A stretch of 52,876 nt of DNA from GCA-2746795 sp964643965 (GTDB lineage Bacteria > Chloroflexota > Anaerolineae > Promineifilales > Promineifilaceae): the NCBI GenBank assembly GCA_964643965.1, contig CAZXVH010000021.1, positions 1 to 52,876 on the forward strand, read 5' to 3'. Of this stretch, positions 20,299 to 28,616 are shown piece by piece; the first letter of the stretch is position 1, and each line of letters opens with the position of its first letter. The position numbers and the translations under genes are program-made. The notes beneath the pieces are model-generated. The model saw only the letters and a list, made by a program, of their open reading frames with translations, searched no databases and was not told the DNA's origin.

Positions 20299-20686
20299 CC
20301 AAACTGTCACCGTGCCCGTTTCTGCTTGCCCAAAACTCCAGGCGATGTCCTTCTGGATCATAGCAATAGAAAGCCCACGCTCCCCACTTACGCTGGATCG
20401 CCGTTGTGGGAATATCCTGCATCCCCAGTTGTTCTTTAACCTGAGCAATATCAGCCACTTGCAAGGTGAGCGTCACGCCCTGCCCCTGAACATCGGCAAT
20501 GGTGGTCCGCGCTGAATTGGCGATACTTAGAAAGCTGGTCTCCGTCAGTTGAAATTCCACAAACCAGTCGTTTTCAAAGGAAACCGGCAGGCACATCTGT
20601 TTTTTATAGAAGTGAATGGTTTCTGCCCAGCAGCGGCAGTACAGAATAGTGTTAGATCGTTTTAGGGCAATTAATGGCTTCTTCAT
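20291..20686 (-). CDS. VOC-superfamily (glyoxalase/bleomycin-resistance-like) protein
   Basis: 131 aa with the paired beta-alpha-beta-beta-beta modules of the VOC fold: first module ending FVEFQLTETSFLSI, second module ending AWAFYCYDPEGHRLEFWAS, where YDPEGHRLEF is the usual family ending with the metal-side Glu. The first metal ligand position is not clear. Substrate unknown. Overlaps the downstream regulator start, so the two are co-translated and it may sense or process a small molecule linked to that regulator (inference). Confidence 0.8.
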   Translation of the reverse strand: MKKPLIALKRSNTILYCRCWAETIHFYKKQMCLPVSFENDWFVEFQLTETSFLSIANSARTTIADVQGQGVTLTLQVADIAQVKEQLGMQDIPTTAIQRKWGAWAFYCYDPEGHRLEFWASRNGHGDSLDE

Positions 20687-21202
20687 GCCCCTACTCTATC
20701 TCTATTTCCCATATTTTAAAACCTATTTCAAGTACCTCTCCCCATTTTTATGACGCACTCGTCCGCGACCACTGCGCCCCCATCAAATCTGCCAGGAATG
20801 GTAAGGACAACTGCCTGTCATGCGACACAAATAGACGGCCCATCGCCGGGATGTAACTTACAAAAAAGAGTCGTTGGGATTGCGGCGGCCATTTGGCGCG
20901 AAATTGGCGAAGAGAAAGAAAAACTGGTGGAAACGGCCGTTTCCGCCCCCCTAAACAGTGCCATAATGCCCGTATACTAAGAGGGCATACGCTGCCGTTT
21001 AAGAACAAGTAATTATACTATGCGAAATAAACGCCCCTATTATTTGAGTATGAGCGACGGCCGCAGGCAGAGAAATTTTTGCTGCGCTCATTGTGTTCCT
21101 GTTCTCGCTCAAATTTAGCCGCTGCGACGTTGGTTTCCTATATCTGCGCCAGGCGCCACGTCCCCCTCAGCACGTTTATTCTGGCTGGAATTTAAGATTT
21201 AC
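20687..21202. other. Non-coding spacer left of the integrated element
   Basis: About 516 nt with no convincing gene on either strand. It holds one AACGGCCGTT (near 20932) and short hairpins. Searching by eye for a direct repeat shared with the region after the recombinase (28492-28616) found none. Confidence 0.5.
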
Positions 21203-21334
21203 GTAAACACTGTTTACACAAATTGTTTACATATAAAACATGGTAAACATATTTGTTGACGTATGTCTGTACAAGATGTAAACTAAGCTGTAAACGTTAG
21301 ATTAAACAAACTATTCAATGGAGAATGGGTAAAC
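21203..21334 (+). promoter_or_regulatory. GTAAAC repeat array (operator or centromere) before parA
   Basis: Seven GTAAAC hexamers in both orientations: 21203 (+), 21212 (-), 21225 (-), 21243 (+), 21278 (+), 21290 (+), 21329 (+). A near copy GTTGAC is at 21255. The last ends one base before the parA ATG. Spacing near 12-35 nt and AT-rich flanks fit binding of the RHH partner protein. Another copy is at 22677, before the antirepressor gene. Confidence 0.75.
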
Positions 21335-22159
21335 ATGAGTGCAACTGTCTATGCTATAACCAACAACAAAGGTGGAACTGGCAAAACCACGACCACAGTC
21401 AACCTGGCCGATTTAACTGCCAGAGCGAATTTAGATAAACGTGTATGCATCATTGATCTGGACCCACAAGGCAATGTCAGCGACAGTTTTGGGCTGCGTG
21501 AGATGGCGCAGGGCATGTGTGTCAGCCACATTCTTTTAGATCCCACCATCCTGGGCGATAATATAATACAGGCGACAAAGGGCGATCTGGTGCGTGATAA
21601 TCTCTACATCGTCCCGGCCAGCCGCAACCTGGAGAATGCCACCACCCGCTTGGTGGCCTTGGCGGCCACCGGCTTTGTCAGCGGCGATGGTCCAAACTTG
21701 AAAACGATTTTGATGGATGTCCTCGCCCCCATTGTAGATAATTTTGATTATGTATTTATTGATTGTCCACCTAAGCTAGATGTCTTGAAAACGGCCGTTT
21801 ATCATATGGCTGATCATGTCATCGTTCCCAGCGCAGTCCGCTTTTTGGACTTCCAAGGGGCGCAGCAGCATACCGGCGACTTATCTACCTTGCGCAGTAA
21901 AATGCCGGAAACAATCAAAGCGAAATTAACCCTGGTTGTCCCCACCATGATTGATGCCAGAGAAGTGCAAAATAGGCGCGTGTACGAAGCAATGTTAGAA
22001 TTTTATGGCGCTAAAATTGTAACCACCCCGATTCCGGCAAGAGTGGAAGTCAAAGAGGCGCCGGAGGTGGGCATGACGCTTTTTGAGTACGCCACCGCTA
22101 CCAATAAACGGAGCCAGGCATTGGCCGCTTACGCCACCATTGCCCAAAGGATAGCCTGA
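21335..22159 (+). CDS. parA: ParA-family partition ATPase
   Basis: 274 aa. Deviant Walker A NNKGGTGKTTTT (signature Lys12, catalytic Lys17), Walker A' IIDLDPQGN, Walker B YVFIDCPPKLD. No N-terminal HTH, so it is the small type (Ib-like) that relies on a separate DNA-binding partner. It positions plasmid or element DNA on the nucleoid in an ATP-dependent way. GGAG lies 11 nt before the ATG. Its stop overlaps the start of the RHH gene (TGATG). The GTAAAC array directly upstream is the probable operator and centromere. Marks the left part of a plasmid-like integrated element. Confidence 0.93.
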   Translation: MSATVYAITNNKGGTGKTTTTVNLADLTARANLDKRVCIIDLDPQGNVSDSFGLREMAQGMCVSHILLDPTILGDNIIQATKGDLVRDNLYIVPASRNLENATTRLVALAATGFVSGDGPNLKTILMDVLAPIVDNFDYVFIDCPPKLDVLKTAVYHMADHVIVPSAVRFLDFQGAQQHTGDLSTLRSKMPETIKAKLTLVVPTMIDAREVQNRRVYEAMLEFYGAKIVTTPIPARVEVKEAPEVGMTLFEYATATNKRSQALAAYATIAQRIA

Positions 22160-22521
22160 TGAACGATGATTTCTTATCTAGTCTGGCCAGTGACGCCAAG
22201 AAAAATCCGACGCCCAAGTCTCGCAGCGGCCGGCGCAGTGGTAAATTGCAAGGCAATCTTATTACCCAGGGTACCTCCCCAGATGATGTCGCCAAGGCAA
22301 AGGGAAAAACACCGATAAAAGGGCGGGTGCGCAAAACAATTTATATTGATACGGCTTTGGTTGATGAGATTGACGCCAGCGCCCAGGCTGCGGAGATTGG
22401 CATATCAGATTTTTATAACGTCCTTCTTGAATTTGCTTTTGCCGCCTGGCAGCGGGGTGAGATTGAAGTGGAATACACAGAAGAGATTGTGGTGAAGCGA
22501 GGTATCAAGGTCAGGCGATAA
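22159..22521 (+). CDS. Ribbon-helix-helix partner protein (ParG/ParB-like)
   Basis: 120 aa. A flexible basic N-terminus (residues 1-55, rich in Lys, Ser, Gly) precedes a short ribbon-helix-helix domain: ribbon RVRKTIYIDTALVDEID, then helices to about residue 105. The ParG/omega type of centromere-binding protein has exactly this layout, with the free tail stimulating ParA. One-base overlap with parA supports co-translation. Predicted ligand is the GTAAAC array. Confidence 0.75.
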   Translation: MNDDFLSSLASDAKKNPTPKSRSGRRSGKLQGNLITQGTSPDDVAKAKGKTPIKGRVRKTIYIDTALVDEIDASAQAAEIGISDFYNVLLEFAFAAWQRGEIEVEYTEEIVVKRGIKVRR

Positions 22522-22616
22522 TGATATAAATTCGACTTTCAAAATCAAGGGGCGAATTTTATAGAAAATTTTGGGTTTCCAGATACCGGCAATTCTCCAT
22601 AATTCCAAAGCTTTCA

Positions 22617-22641
22617 ATGGGTAGCCATTTTAGCTACCCAT
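22617..22641 (+). terminator. Hairpin after the partition operon
   Basis: ATGGGTAGC (22617-22625) pairs with GCTACCCAT (22633-22641) around 7 nt. No long T-run follows. Probable terminator of parA and its partner. Confidence 0.6.
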
Positions 22642-22694
22642 CACGCAGCCATCAGGCTGGTAACATGGCTTGCCAGGTAAACAAAGGGTATTGA

Positions 22695-23519
22695 GTGGAA
22701 AAGATCATGATAGATGCTAAGCGTTCTTTGGAAGTAATCGAACAAAAAACAGTTGAGTTTTATGAAGATGAGCTTTTAGCTGTTCGTGTCAATGATGGCC
22801 ATATCTATGTATCCCTTCGCCACTTATGCAGTGCGCTCGGGATTGATGCGCAGGCACAAACAAGGCGAATTCGGCGGCAGGTGGTGTTAGAAAAAGGGCT
22901 TGCCCAAATGCCAATTATGACTCCTGCTCGCGGTGAACAGCAAGCTTATGTCTTGCGCGTTGATCTTGTGCCGTTATTCTTGTCAGGGGTTAGCGCCAAA
23001 GCAGTCAGTGAAGAGATAAGGCCAAAACTGGAGCAATTTCAGGAGGAGGCGGCCAAGGTGCTTTGGGAGGCATTCCAAGTGGGGCAACTTACGTCATCGC
23101 TGACATTTCATGAGCTGCTCGAAACGGATTCACCCGCTGCCCAGGCGTATAAAATGGCTGAGGCGATTATGAAAATGGCCCGGCAGCAGCTTTACCTGGA
23201 AGCACAACTGGAAACACATACAACTCAGCTTTTAGACCACGCGCAGCGGCTTGAAGAGATTGAAACAATGTTGGGAGATCCAGATCACTTTGTGACGCCA
23301 GATCAAGCGATGCAAATCAGCCAGGCGGTCAAGGCTGTGGCAATCGCTTACGGCAAGCAGACCAAGAGAAATGAGTTTGGCGGCGTGTATGGGGAACTTT
23401 ACCGGCGAGAAGGGATTACTAGCTACAAACAATTGCCGGGTAACCGCTTCCAAGCTGTGATGAAATGGCTGGCAGAATGGTATAGTGATATTACGAATGG
23501 CGAGGGGCTGCCATTTTAG
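22695..23519 (+). CDS. Phage-type antirepressor protein (P22_AR_N/ORF6C-like)
   Basis: 274 aa from GTG at 22695 (AAGGG seven nt upstream), with an alternative ATG at 22707. The N-terminal part (about 20-125) has the antirepressor pattern: VNDGHIYVSLRHLCSALGID, the RRQVVLEKG stretch, then YVLRVDLVPLFLSGV. The C-terminal part (about 195-270) resembles ORF6C, ending with the EGITSYKQLPGNRF segment. Such proteins relieve repression or act as DNA-binding regulators in phages and integrative elements. A GTAAAC site 13 nt upstream suggests control by the partition protein. Followed by a terminator built from two AACGGCCGTT copies. Confidence 0.82.
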   Translation: MEKIMIDAKRSLEVIEQKTVEFYEDELLAVRVNDGHIYVSLRHLCSALGIDAQAQTRRIRRQVVLEKGLAQMPIMTPARGEQQAYVLRVDLVPLFLSGVSAKAVSEEIRPKLEQFQEEAAKVLWEAFQVGQLTSSLTFHELLETDSPAAQAYKMAEAIMKMARQQLYLEAQLETHTTQLLDHAQRLEEIETMLGDPDHFVTPDQAMQISQAVKAVAIAYGKQTKRNEFGGVYGELYRREGITSYKQLPGNRFQAVMKWLAEWYSDITNGEGLPF

Positions 23520-23584
23520 ACAGACTGTCGCCAGGCTATTTGGTTCCTGCCGAGTAAGCGGCGCTGCCCACAATTGCTTACAGA

Positions 23585-23620
23585 AAAAAACGGCCGTTCT
23601 CACCCAGGAACGGCCGTTTT
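23585..23620 (+). terminator. Intrinsic terminator made of two AACGGCCGTT copies
   Basis: AACGGCCGTT at 23589-23598 and 23609-23618 pair as a GAACGGCCGTT-type stem with flanking A- and T-runs (AAAAAA...TTTTTT), separated by a 10-nt loop. It works in both directions by sequence. Confidence 0.75.
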
Positions 23621-23764
23621 TTATGGGAGTCAGGCAACCCAGACGGTTACTGTACCCTCAAGCAGACCCCCTTATCCGCGTATCATTTGTCACCAGTAAT
23701 GTCATACTGTAGCAGTAGTACAACAATACTTGACAAAATAGGATCAGATCGGTTATATTCATTG

Positions 23765-23827
23765 AAGTATCATACTTTGAGGTATGAAGGTTAAAATAGC
23801 TATATGATACTAGAAAGTATCATACTT
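23765..23827 (+). promoter_or_regulatory. Paired AAGTATCATACTT operators before the ATPase gene
   Basis: The palindrome AAGTATCATACTT occurs at 23765-23777 and 23815-23827, 50 bp apart, with a partial ATGATACT between. The second copy touches the predicted GTG start, so a bound repressor would block both promoter and ribosome site. Confidence 0.65.
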
Positions 23828-23829
23828 GA

Positions 23830-25320
23830 GTGTATATCGTGAATAGAACTTATTTCCGAGGCCGCGTTGCCGAATTAAAACTAATGGATTCCCTGTGGGA
23901 TGCGCCCGAGGCAACTCTACTCATTCTCTATGGACGACGGCGGGTAGGGAAGACGCGGCTCCTGATCCATTGGTTAAATGAATGCTCAGACCGAGGCATT
24001 TACTGGGTAGCAGAACCCTCATCGGCTCTACACCAGCTGCGCTCATTTTCGCAAGCCATCTACAATTTTAGCCATCCCGGTATGCCCGCGCCACAAGACT
24101 TTACCTATGCTAACTGGGACCAGGCGTTTGCGGAAGTCGCCCGTTTAGCTCAAACAGAGCGGCTGGCGCTTTTCATTGATGAAATCACTTACCTCATTGA
24201 TGTAGACCCTTCTTTTGTGGGCAAGTTGCAGAAAATTTGGGACCATGTGCTCAAGCCAACCCATGTTAAGTTGGCGTTGGCCGGTTCTCAGCGAGGCGCC
24301 ATTGAAAAAATGTTTGCGCCCCAGGAACCGCTTTATGGGCGGGCCACTGCTTTGGTAGAATTGCCGTCGTTGCCTTTTGTCGTCGTCTGTGAGTTTTTCC
24401 CCAACTATAGCCTGGAAGAGTGGGTGCAAGTCTATGCCATGCTGGGTGGCGTACCCGCTTATTTAGAACGGCTGGATCCAGACCTTTCCATAATGGAAAA
24501 CATCCGACAGCAGCTGCTCACTCCCAATACGCTGATGCGTGAGGAGCCGCGGTTACTCTTGCAAGATTTCATCAGTGACGCCCACAATTACGTCAGCATC
24601 TTAAAAGCGATTGCTCAGGGAGAGCAAACCCAACTTGAAATTTCCAATCACACCGGGTTGAGCCAGGGACATATCTCCAAATATTTGAGTGTGCTACGGG
24701 ATACCGGTTTTGTGGAACGGCGCATCCCCGTTACCGATACGGTGAAGTCTCGGCGTGGCCACTACAACATAACCGATCCTTATTTACGCTTTTACTACCG
24801 TTTCCTGGCTACCCAGACAAACGTGGCGCTCGGGCAATCGCAGCAAGCGTTGAAAGAGATTGCTGAAGAAATGGGGGCGTTTATTGAGCGGTATACCTGG
24901 CGCGAGTTATGCCAGCAATGGCTCATGGCCGCCAGCAACAACGGCGATGTGCCCATTGTCTTTGATAAAGTAGGCGCAGTCTGGACGACGAAATATTTTG
25001 TCGATGTGGTGGGCATTAACCAACGCACCAAACGTTTGGTCATGGGCGCCTGTCACTGGGCAGATGCGCCGCTGGACGCCAAAGCCCTGCGCACCTTGTT
25101 TAAAAATGCCGATAATGTCACCCCTAAACGGGGCGCCTGGACGATTGACTTTATCGGTTTTTCTGCACACGGCTGGACGGCCGAAGCGCAGGCATTGGCG
25201 GCGGAAGTGTCGGCTAATGGTGATTCTGGGAAGCATTGGCGGGTGGATAATTGCCGCCTGTTGACACTAGAGGACGTGTATGAAGATTTGAAACGCTGGT
25301 TTTCAGCGACGGCCGAATAA
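23830..25320 (+). CDS. Archaeal-type AAA ATPase with DUF234-like C-terminal domain
   Basis: 496 aa, probably starting at GTG 23830 (an in-frame GTG at 23839 is possible). ATPase core about 10-230: Walker A YGRRRVGKTRLL, Walker B ALFIDEITYL, sensor motif ALAGSQ. Then a winged HTH (about 255-310: TQLEISNHTGLSQGHISKYL) and a C-terminal DUF234-type domain (about 315-490) that has a nuclease-like pattern. These ATPases are common in mobile regions of archaea, Chloroflexota and Thermotogae; their role is unresolved. Two palindromic operators overlap its start, suggesting self-control through its own HTH (inference). Confidence 0.85.
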   Translation: MYIVNRTYFRGRVAELKLMDSLWDAPEATLLILYGRRRVGKTRLLIHWLNECSDRGIYWVAEPSSALHQLRSFSQAIYNFSHPGMPAPQDFTYANWDQAFAEVARLAQTERLALFIDEITYLIDVDPSFVGKLQKIWDHVLKPTHVKLALAGSQRGAIEKMFAPQEPLYGRATALVELPSLPFVVVCEFFPNYSLEEWVQVYAMLGGVPAYLERLDPDLSIMENIRQQLLTPNTLMREEPRLLLQDFISDAHNYVSILKAIAQGEQTQLEISNHTGLSQGHISKYLSVLRDTGFVERRIPVTDTVKSRRGHYNITDPYLRFYYRFLATQTNVALGQSQQALKEIAEEMGAFIERYTWRELCQQWLMAASNNGDVPIVFDKVGAVWTTKYFVDVVGINQRTKRLVMGACHWADAPLDAKALRTLFKNADNVTPKRGAWTIDFIGFSAHGWTAEAQALAAEVSANGDSGKHWRVDNCRLLTLEDVYEDLKRWFSATAE

Positions 25321-25583
25321 AAAAAGCCTTCGTATTTGTCTCGGAAACAGGTACGAAGGCCAGGTGGATGATGAGGTAAGGACCCTGCATCGAAGCTAAT
25401 TGTACAGCAAGGCTATCACATTCCCGATAGCCTCGTCAAGTGCCTTTATTGCCACCTGCCTACAAGCGATTGTCTGATCGATGACCGTTGAGTTACGGTG
25501 ATCTATTTGTGCTTGCCAAAATTTGGTCGGCACAAGTTGGTTACGGTACTGCATCCTGAATGCGGTCTAAGCCATAAAAGCAA

Positions 25584-25609
25584 AAAAGCCAGGGTCTATG
25601 CTGGCTTTT
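25584..25609. terminator. Hairpin AAAAGCCAG/CTGGCTTTT
   Basis: Arms 25584-25592 and 25601-25609 are perfect around GGTCTATG, with A- and T-runs inside the stem. A bidirectional intrinsic terminator in a gene-free spacer. Confidence 0.7.
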
Positions 25610-25842
25610 GCTTAACATCTTTTATTCATTTGAACTGCATACTTCAAAGGGTTTGGCTGTTGGTCGCATCCTGACCTTTTTATGAAGCCCCTTCATTGGG
25701 GAGGGGGGAGATGTGTTTTTTATCTCCTATGCACCTTATGTTACTGAGGAGAATAACACAGGCTGATCTGTGTGTCAATGTTATGGCCTACGGACCTACG
25801 TAGGTGGGTGTGAATTCTGTTGATGTTAACGAGAGATCATAT

Positions 25843-25866
25843 AAGTCTGGCAGACTTTTGTAATCT
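25843..25866. repeat. Partial copy of the AGATTACAAAAGTCTG palindrome
   Basis: CAGACTTTTGTAATCT (25851-25866) is identical over 16 bp to the right arm at 37419-37434. The left arm here is reduced to AAGTCTG. Confidence 0.7.
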
Positions 25867-25924
25867 AATACGTCAAAGAGTTACGCACACCCCATCTGCA
25901 TGATGAATTGACGCTGGATTTGGC

Positions 25925-27205
25925 GTGTTATCTGGCATGAACGATTTTTGCGCCAAGCCTTCGGCACAACTTCTTGAGGCCAATCGGCGGCTCTGCGCCT
26001 TGCGTGAGCAGCTTCCAGGTCAACAGCAGAGCCGCATCTCTGATTTGCCTTGGCAAGCGAATGAGGTCTGTGGCAGAGATGCCATCAGAGAAAGGCTGAC
26101 AACGCTACCAGGACATTTGGGGTGGGGTAGTGTGGCGTTGACGGCCGTTTTACGCCGCCAGCAGCAGAACACCGCTTGTGTGGATGATCAAGGCGTACCC
26201 CTGGAGGAGATGAGGAAATGGGTAGATTGCGGGGAGCAAACGGCCGTTGCTCACTCCGCCAGGTCCAATTCGCCATCCAGCGGTTGGGTCAAGTTGTATC
26301 CTGATATTGGCCTGGGAATGCTGCGTCAAGAGATGACAGCCCCAGGCCGTTTGTGGTTGATGTTGCGTTATCTGGATAAGGATGGTCGCGGCGTACTTCG
26401 CATAGACATTACAACAAAACTCCTCACCACCAAGAGCTCAGAGCTGCGTTTATGTGGTAGACGGCAGTTACGTAATCTACTGCGAGATGGGGAGGGCGTC
26501 TTTTGGACTCGTGACAAGGAGCGTATTTGGCTGCGCTCGACGGCTAAAGTGGCGCTTTCCCTGAGTGTGGCAAGGTTAACAGGTCAACCTGTAGCGCTGC
26601 CTCTTTCGGCGCTCGTGGATGGAATTGGCGATTTTCGGGCGCATTTGTATGTGGCTTTTCACAGTGGGCGCATGAAGGAGACGCCATATGGCGCTCAAGC
26701 CAGGCCTATCGCCCGAGAAACCTTGGCGGCTTTGAGCGGGGTGGGGCGGTCAAGTCAGCGCACGTATGAGACGTGTGTGGGTCTGTCGGTTCAGCATAAT
26801 TTTGCCGTTGGCCCGCTTGAGCAGAAGGAGAGAAAGGAAAATCAAGCCTGGGAGAAGGGGCGGGCATTGTTTGAGTTAAGAGACCAGTGCGGTCAGCAAG
26901 GCAGTCCCGGACGAACGTATCTGGCCTGGCAGCTACCAAACAGTTATATCGGACAACACCAACAGCGGCCGAAGGGTCGCCAAAAGCGGATCAATCGTGA
27001 GCTAAACGTCCTGGTTATGAAAGGGATGCCGGGGAACGTGGCGGAAGCGGCAGAGTCGCCCATGGTGGAGAAACGATATTATCTGAATGGCAAGCTGGCG
27101 GCGCAGGCACACGGCCGTCACCCTGAACACGAGTTGTATTGGCAGCGGCGTGGGGTGGGGGTGGAGAACGGCCGTTTTGCCTTGTGGCATAGTATGGCTG
27201 CTTAA
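25925..27205 (+). CDS. Unrecognised element-borne protein with wHTH-like segment
   Basis: 426 aa from GTG 25925 (ATG at 25937 is an alternative; neither has a clear ribosome site). I do not recognise the family. Visible parts: a first half with a WVKLYPDIGLGMLRQEM stretch and a basic segment ELRLCGRRQLRNLLRDGEG, a middle domain ending FRAHLYVAFHSGR, and an HTH-like piece RETLAALSGVGRSSQRTYE near residues 258-276 followed by a VQHNFAVG strand. The C-terminal third is basic and rich in Gln and Arg. Position between the ATPase and recombinase suggests a replication, mating or regulatory protein of the element (inference). Contains two AACGGCCGTT copies. Confidence 0.55.
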   Translation: MLSGMNDFCAKPSAQLLEANRRLCALREQLPGQQQSRISDLPWQANEVCGRDAIRERLTTLPGHLGWGSVALTAVLRRQQQNTACVDDQGVPLEEMRKWVDCGEQTAVAHSARSNSPSSGWVKLYPDIGLGMLRQEMTAPGRLWLMLRYLDKDGRGVLRIDITTKLLTTKSSELRLCGRRQLRNLLRDGEGVFWTRDKERIWLRSTAKVALSLSVARLTGQPVALPLSALVDGIGDFRAHLYVAFHSGRMKETPYGAQARPIARETLAALSGVGRSSQRTYETCVGLSVQHNFAVGPLEQKERKENQAWEKGRALFELRDQCGQQGSPGRTYLAWQLPNSYIGQHQQRPKGRQKRINRELNVLVMKGMPGNVAEAAESPMVEKRYYLNGKLAAQAHGRHPEHELYWQRRGVGVENGRFALWHSMAA

Positions 27206-27537
27206 AATTTTATCTTGTGGCGGAAAAAAGTTGACCCCTTTTTAGGGATTAAATCAGAATCGCCTGCTAACTGGGCTGTATGTGAGGGTGTTATCTCTTG
27301 GTGGTTATGCGAAAGGCGGTGTGTGGGGAAAGGTTTGATAGCGCAAATTGTCGCCTGGCCGCCGTGTCGTTCATTTCGACGGTATTTTTGCCAATGCGCC
27401 AGCCACGCCAGCGGGCTGGCGCTAATTGGTGACTTCCGTAAAAAACATGTCTATCGAATAGTTGACATAAATTGGATTTTCTGTTATTTTCTAGTTATGA
27501 AAATATGTCTTTTCAAAACTAGAGGATATTTGAGCCG
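27206..27537 (+). promoter_or_regulatory. Spacer with recombinase promoter and operator-like repeats
   Basis: Promoter TTGACA (27462-27467), 17-nt spacer, TATTTT (27485-27490). Between it and the GAGG ribosome site lies an imperfect 13-bp inverted repeat, CTAGTTATGAAAA (27491-27503) with 27510-27522. Further left is a 9-bp hairpin GCGCCAGCC/GGCTGGCGC (27396-27422). No convincing gene: the open frame here has no family features. Confidence 0.65.
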
Positions 27538-28491
27538 ATGCCCCAATTAACCGACTCCAAACAGGCGCACACTTTGCAAATGCATGACGGAACAACGCTC
27601 CAGGAAAACCCGGCGGCGGCGTATCTGGCGGGCTTGAGTCCTAATTCCCGGCGCACCATGCGCGGCGCTTTGGACGCCATCGCCCAAATTGGACTGGCCG
27701 ATGAGCTGGCTGTGTGCTGGGATGTGCCCTGGCCTCAACTGCGCTTCCAACACACCCAAGCCATCCGCAGCATCCTGGCAGACAGGTATGCTCACACCAC
27801 CGCCAACCGTATGTTGTCGGCTATGCGTGGTGTTTTGAAGGCGGCCTGGAAGCTGGGCTTGATGTCGGCCGAGGAGTACCAGAAAACGGCCAGTGTGGAA
27901 AGCATTCGCGGCGAAACCTTGCCCAGCGGCCGGGCGCTGGCGGCTGGCGAATTGGTGGGATTGCTCAATGCTTGCGAGGCGTCGCCTTTGGATATTCGGG
28001 ACGCCGCCATTCTCTCTTTGCTCTATGGCTGCGGCTTACGCCGGGCGGAGTTGGTGGCGCTCAACAACGCTGACTATACAAAGGAAGAGAACGAATTGAT
28101 GGTGCGCGGCAAAGGCAATAAGCAGCGGGCTGTGCCAGTCGGCAATGCGGCGCTGGCGCTGGCTGATTGGCTGGCGCTACGCGGCGAGGAAGCAGGTCCG
28201 CTTTTTTGGGGGTTGGGCAATCGGAATCGAGGTCGTCGTTTAACCGACCAGGCCGTTTACAATATGCTGCGCAAACGAGCCGGCCAAGCTGGCGTTAAAA
28301 ATGTGTCCCCCCATGATTTTCGGCGCACGTTTGTGGGTGACTTGCTGGATGCCGGCGCGGACATTGTCACGGTGCAAAAAATGGCCGGCCATGCCAGTCC
28401 GGTTACCACCAGCCGTTACGACCGCCGGGGGCAGAAGGCGCGGCACAAAGCGGCTTTTTTGCTGCATGTGCCATATAAAAAACGGGGATAG
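27538..28491 (+). CDS. Tyrosine recombinase / integrase
   Basis: 317 aa. N-terminal SAM-like core-binding domain (about 20-115) and catalytic domain (about 130-310). Active-site set is visible: Arg in CGLRRAE, Lys in GKGNKQR, His-x2-Arg in SPHDFRR, His in GHASP, and nucleophile Tyr in SRYDRRG. It probably moves the partition-bearing element (about 21.2-28.5 kb) in and out of the chromosome. The start has AGAGG at good distance and a strong promoter overlapped by an inverted repeat. The basic C-terminal tail ends 125 nt before the convergent membrane-protein operon. Confidence 0.94.
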   Translation: MPQLTDSKQAHTLQMHDGTTLQENPAAAYLAGLSPNSRRTMRGALDAIAQIGLADELAVCWDVPWPQLRFQHTQAIRSILADRYAHTTANRMLSAMRGVLKAAWKLGLMSAEEYQKTASVESIRGETLPSGRALAAGELVGLLNACEASPLDIRDAAILSLLYGCGLRRAELVALNNADYTKEENELMVRGKGNKQRAVPVGNAALALADWLALRGEEAGPLFWGLGNRNRGRRLTDQAVYNMLRKRAGQAGVKNVSPHDFRRTFVGDLLDAGADIVTVQKMAGHASPVTTSRYDRRGQKARHKAAFLLHVPYKKRG

Positions 28492-28562
28492 CTTCCTGTC
28501 GCCCGCCATCTATACTCACTGTGGTCGGTTGTGGTTGCGTTTCAGCGCGAGAAGATATTGGC

Positions 28563-28601
28563 GCGGTATCGGTAGCAGGCGACCAGCCCCGCGGATACCG
28601 C
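28563..28601. terminator. Hairpin between convergent recombinase and membrane-protein operon
   Basis: GCGGTATC (28563-28570) pairs with GATACCGC (28594-28601) with a 23-nt loop. Placed between two converging genes, so a two-way terminator is likely. Confidence 0.5.
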
Positions 28602-28616
28602 CGTTGGTTTGCCTGA

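Larger units (their letters stand above)
25321..25924. other. Gene-free spacer with several hairpins
   Basis: No gene is supported. It holds a 9-bp hairpin GCCTTCGTA/TACGAAGGC (25326-25360) just after the ATPase, the terminator at 25584-25609, a 12-bp palindrome ACCTACGTAGGT (25794-25805) and a half copy of the AAGTCTG-CAGACTT repeat at 25843-25866. Its base composition is more AT-rich than the flanking genes. Confidence 0.6.

Noticed and set aside
20748..21008. Open frames on both strands left of the parA array
   Set aside because: Low-complexity, protein-unlike composition and no ribosome site; treated as spacer.
27215..27550. 111-codon open frame before the recombinase
   Set aside because: It runs through the recombinase promoter, inverted repeat and ribosome site, and its Cys/Trp-rich translation has no family features.
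20687..28616. Direct-repeat att sites flanking the integrated element
   Set aside because: None could be found by eye and no tRNA gene is present; borders are therefore left approximate.
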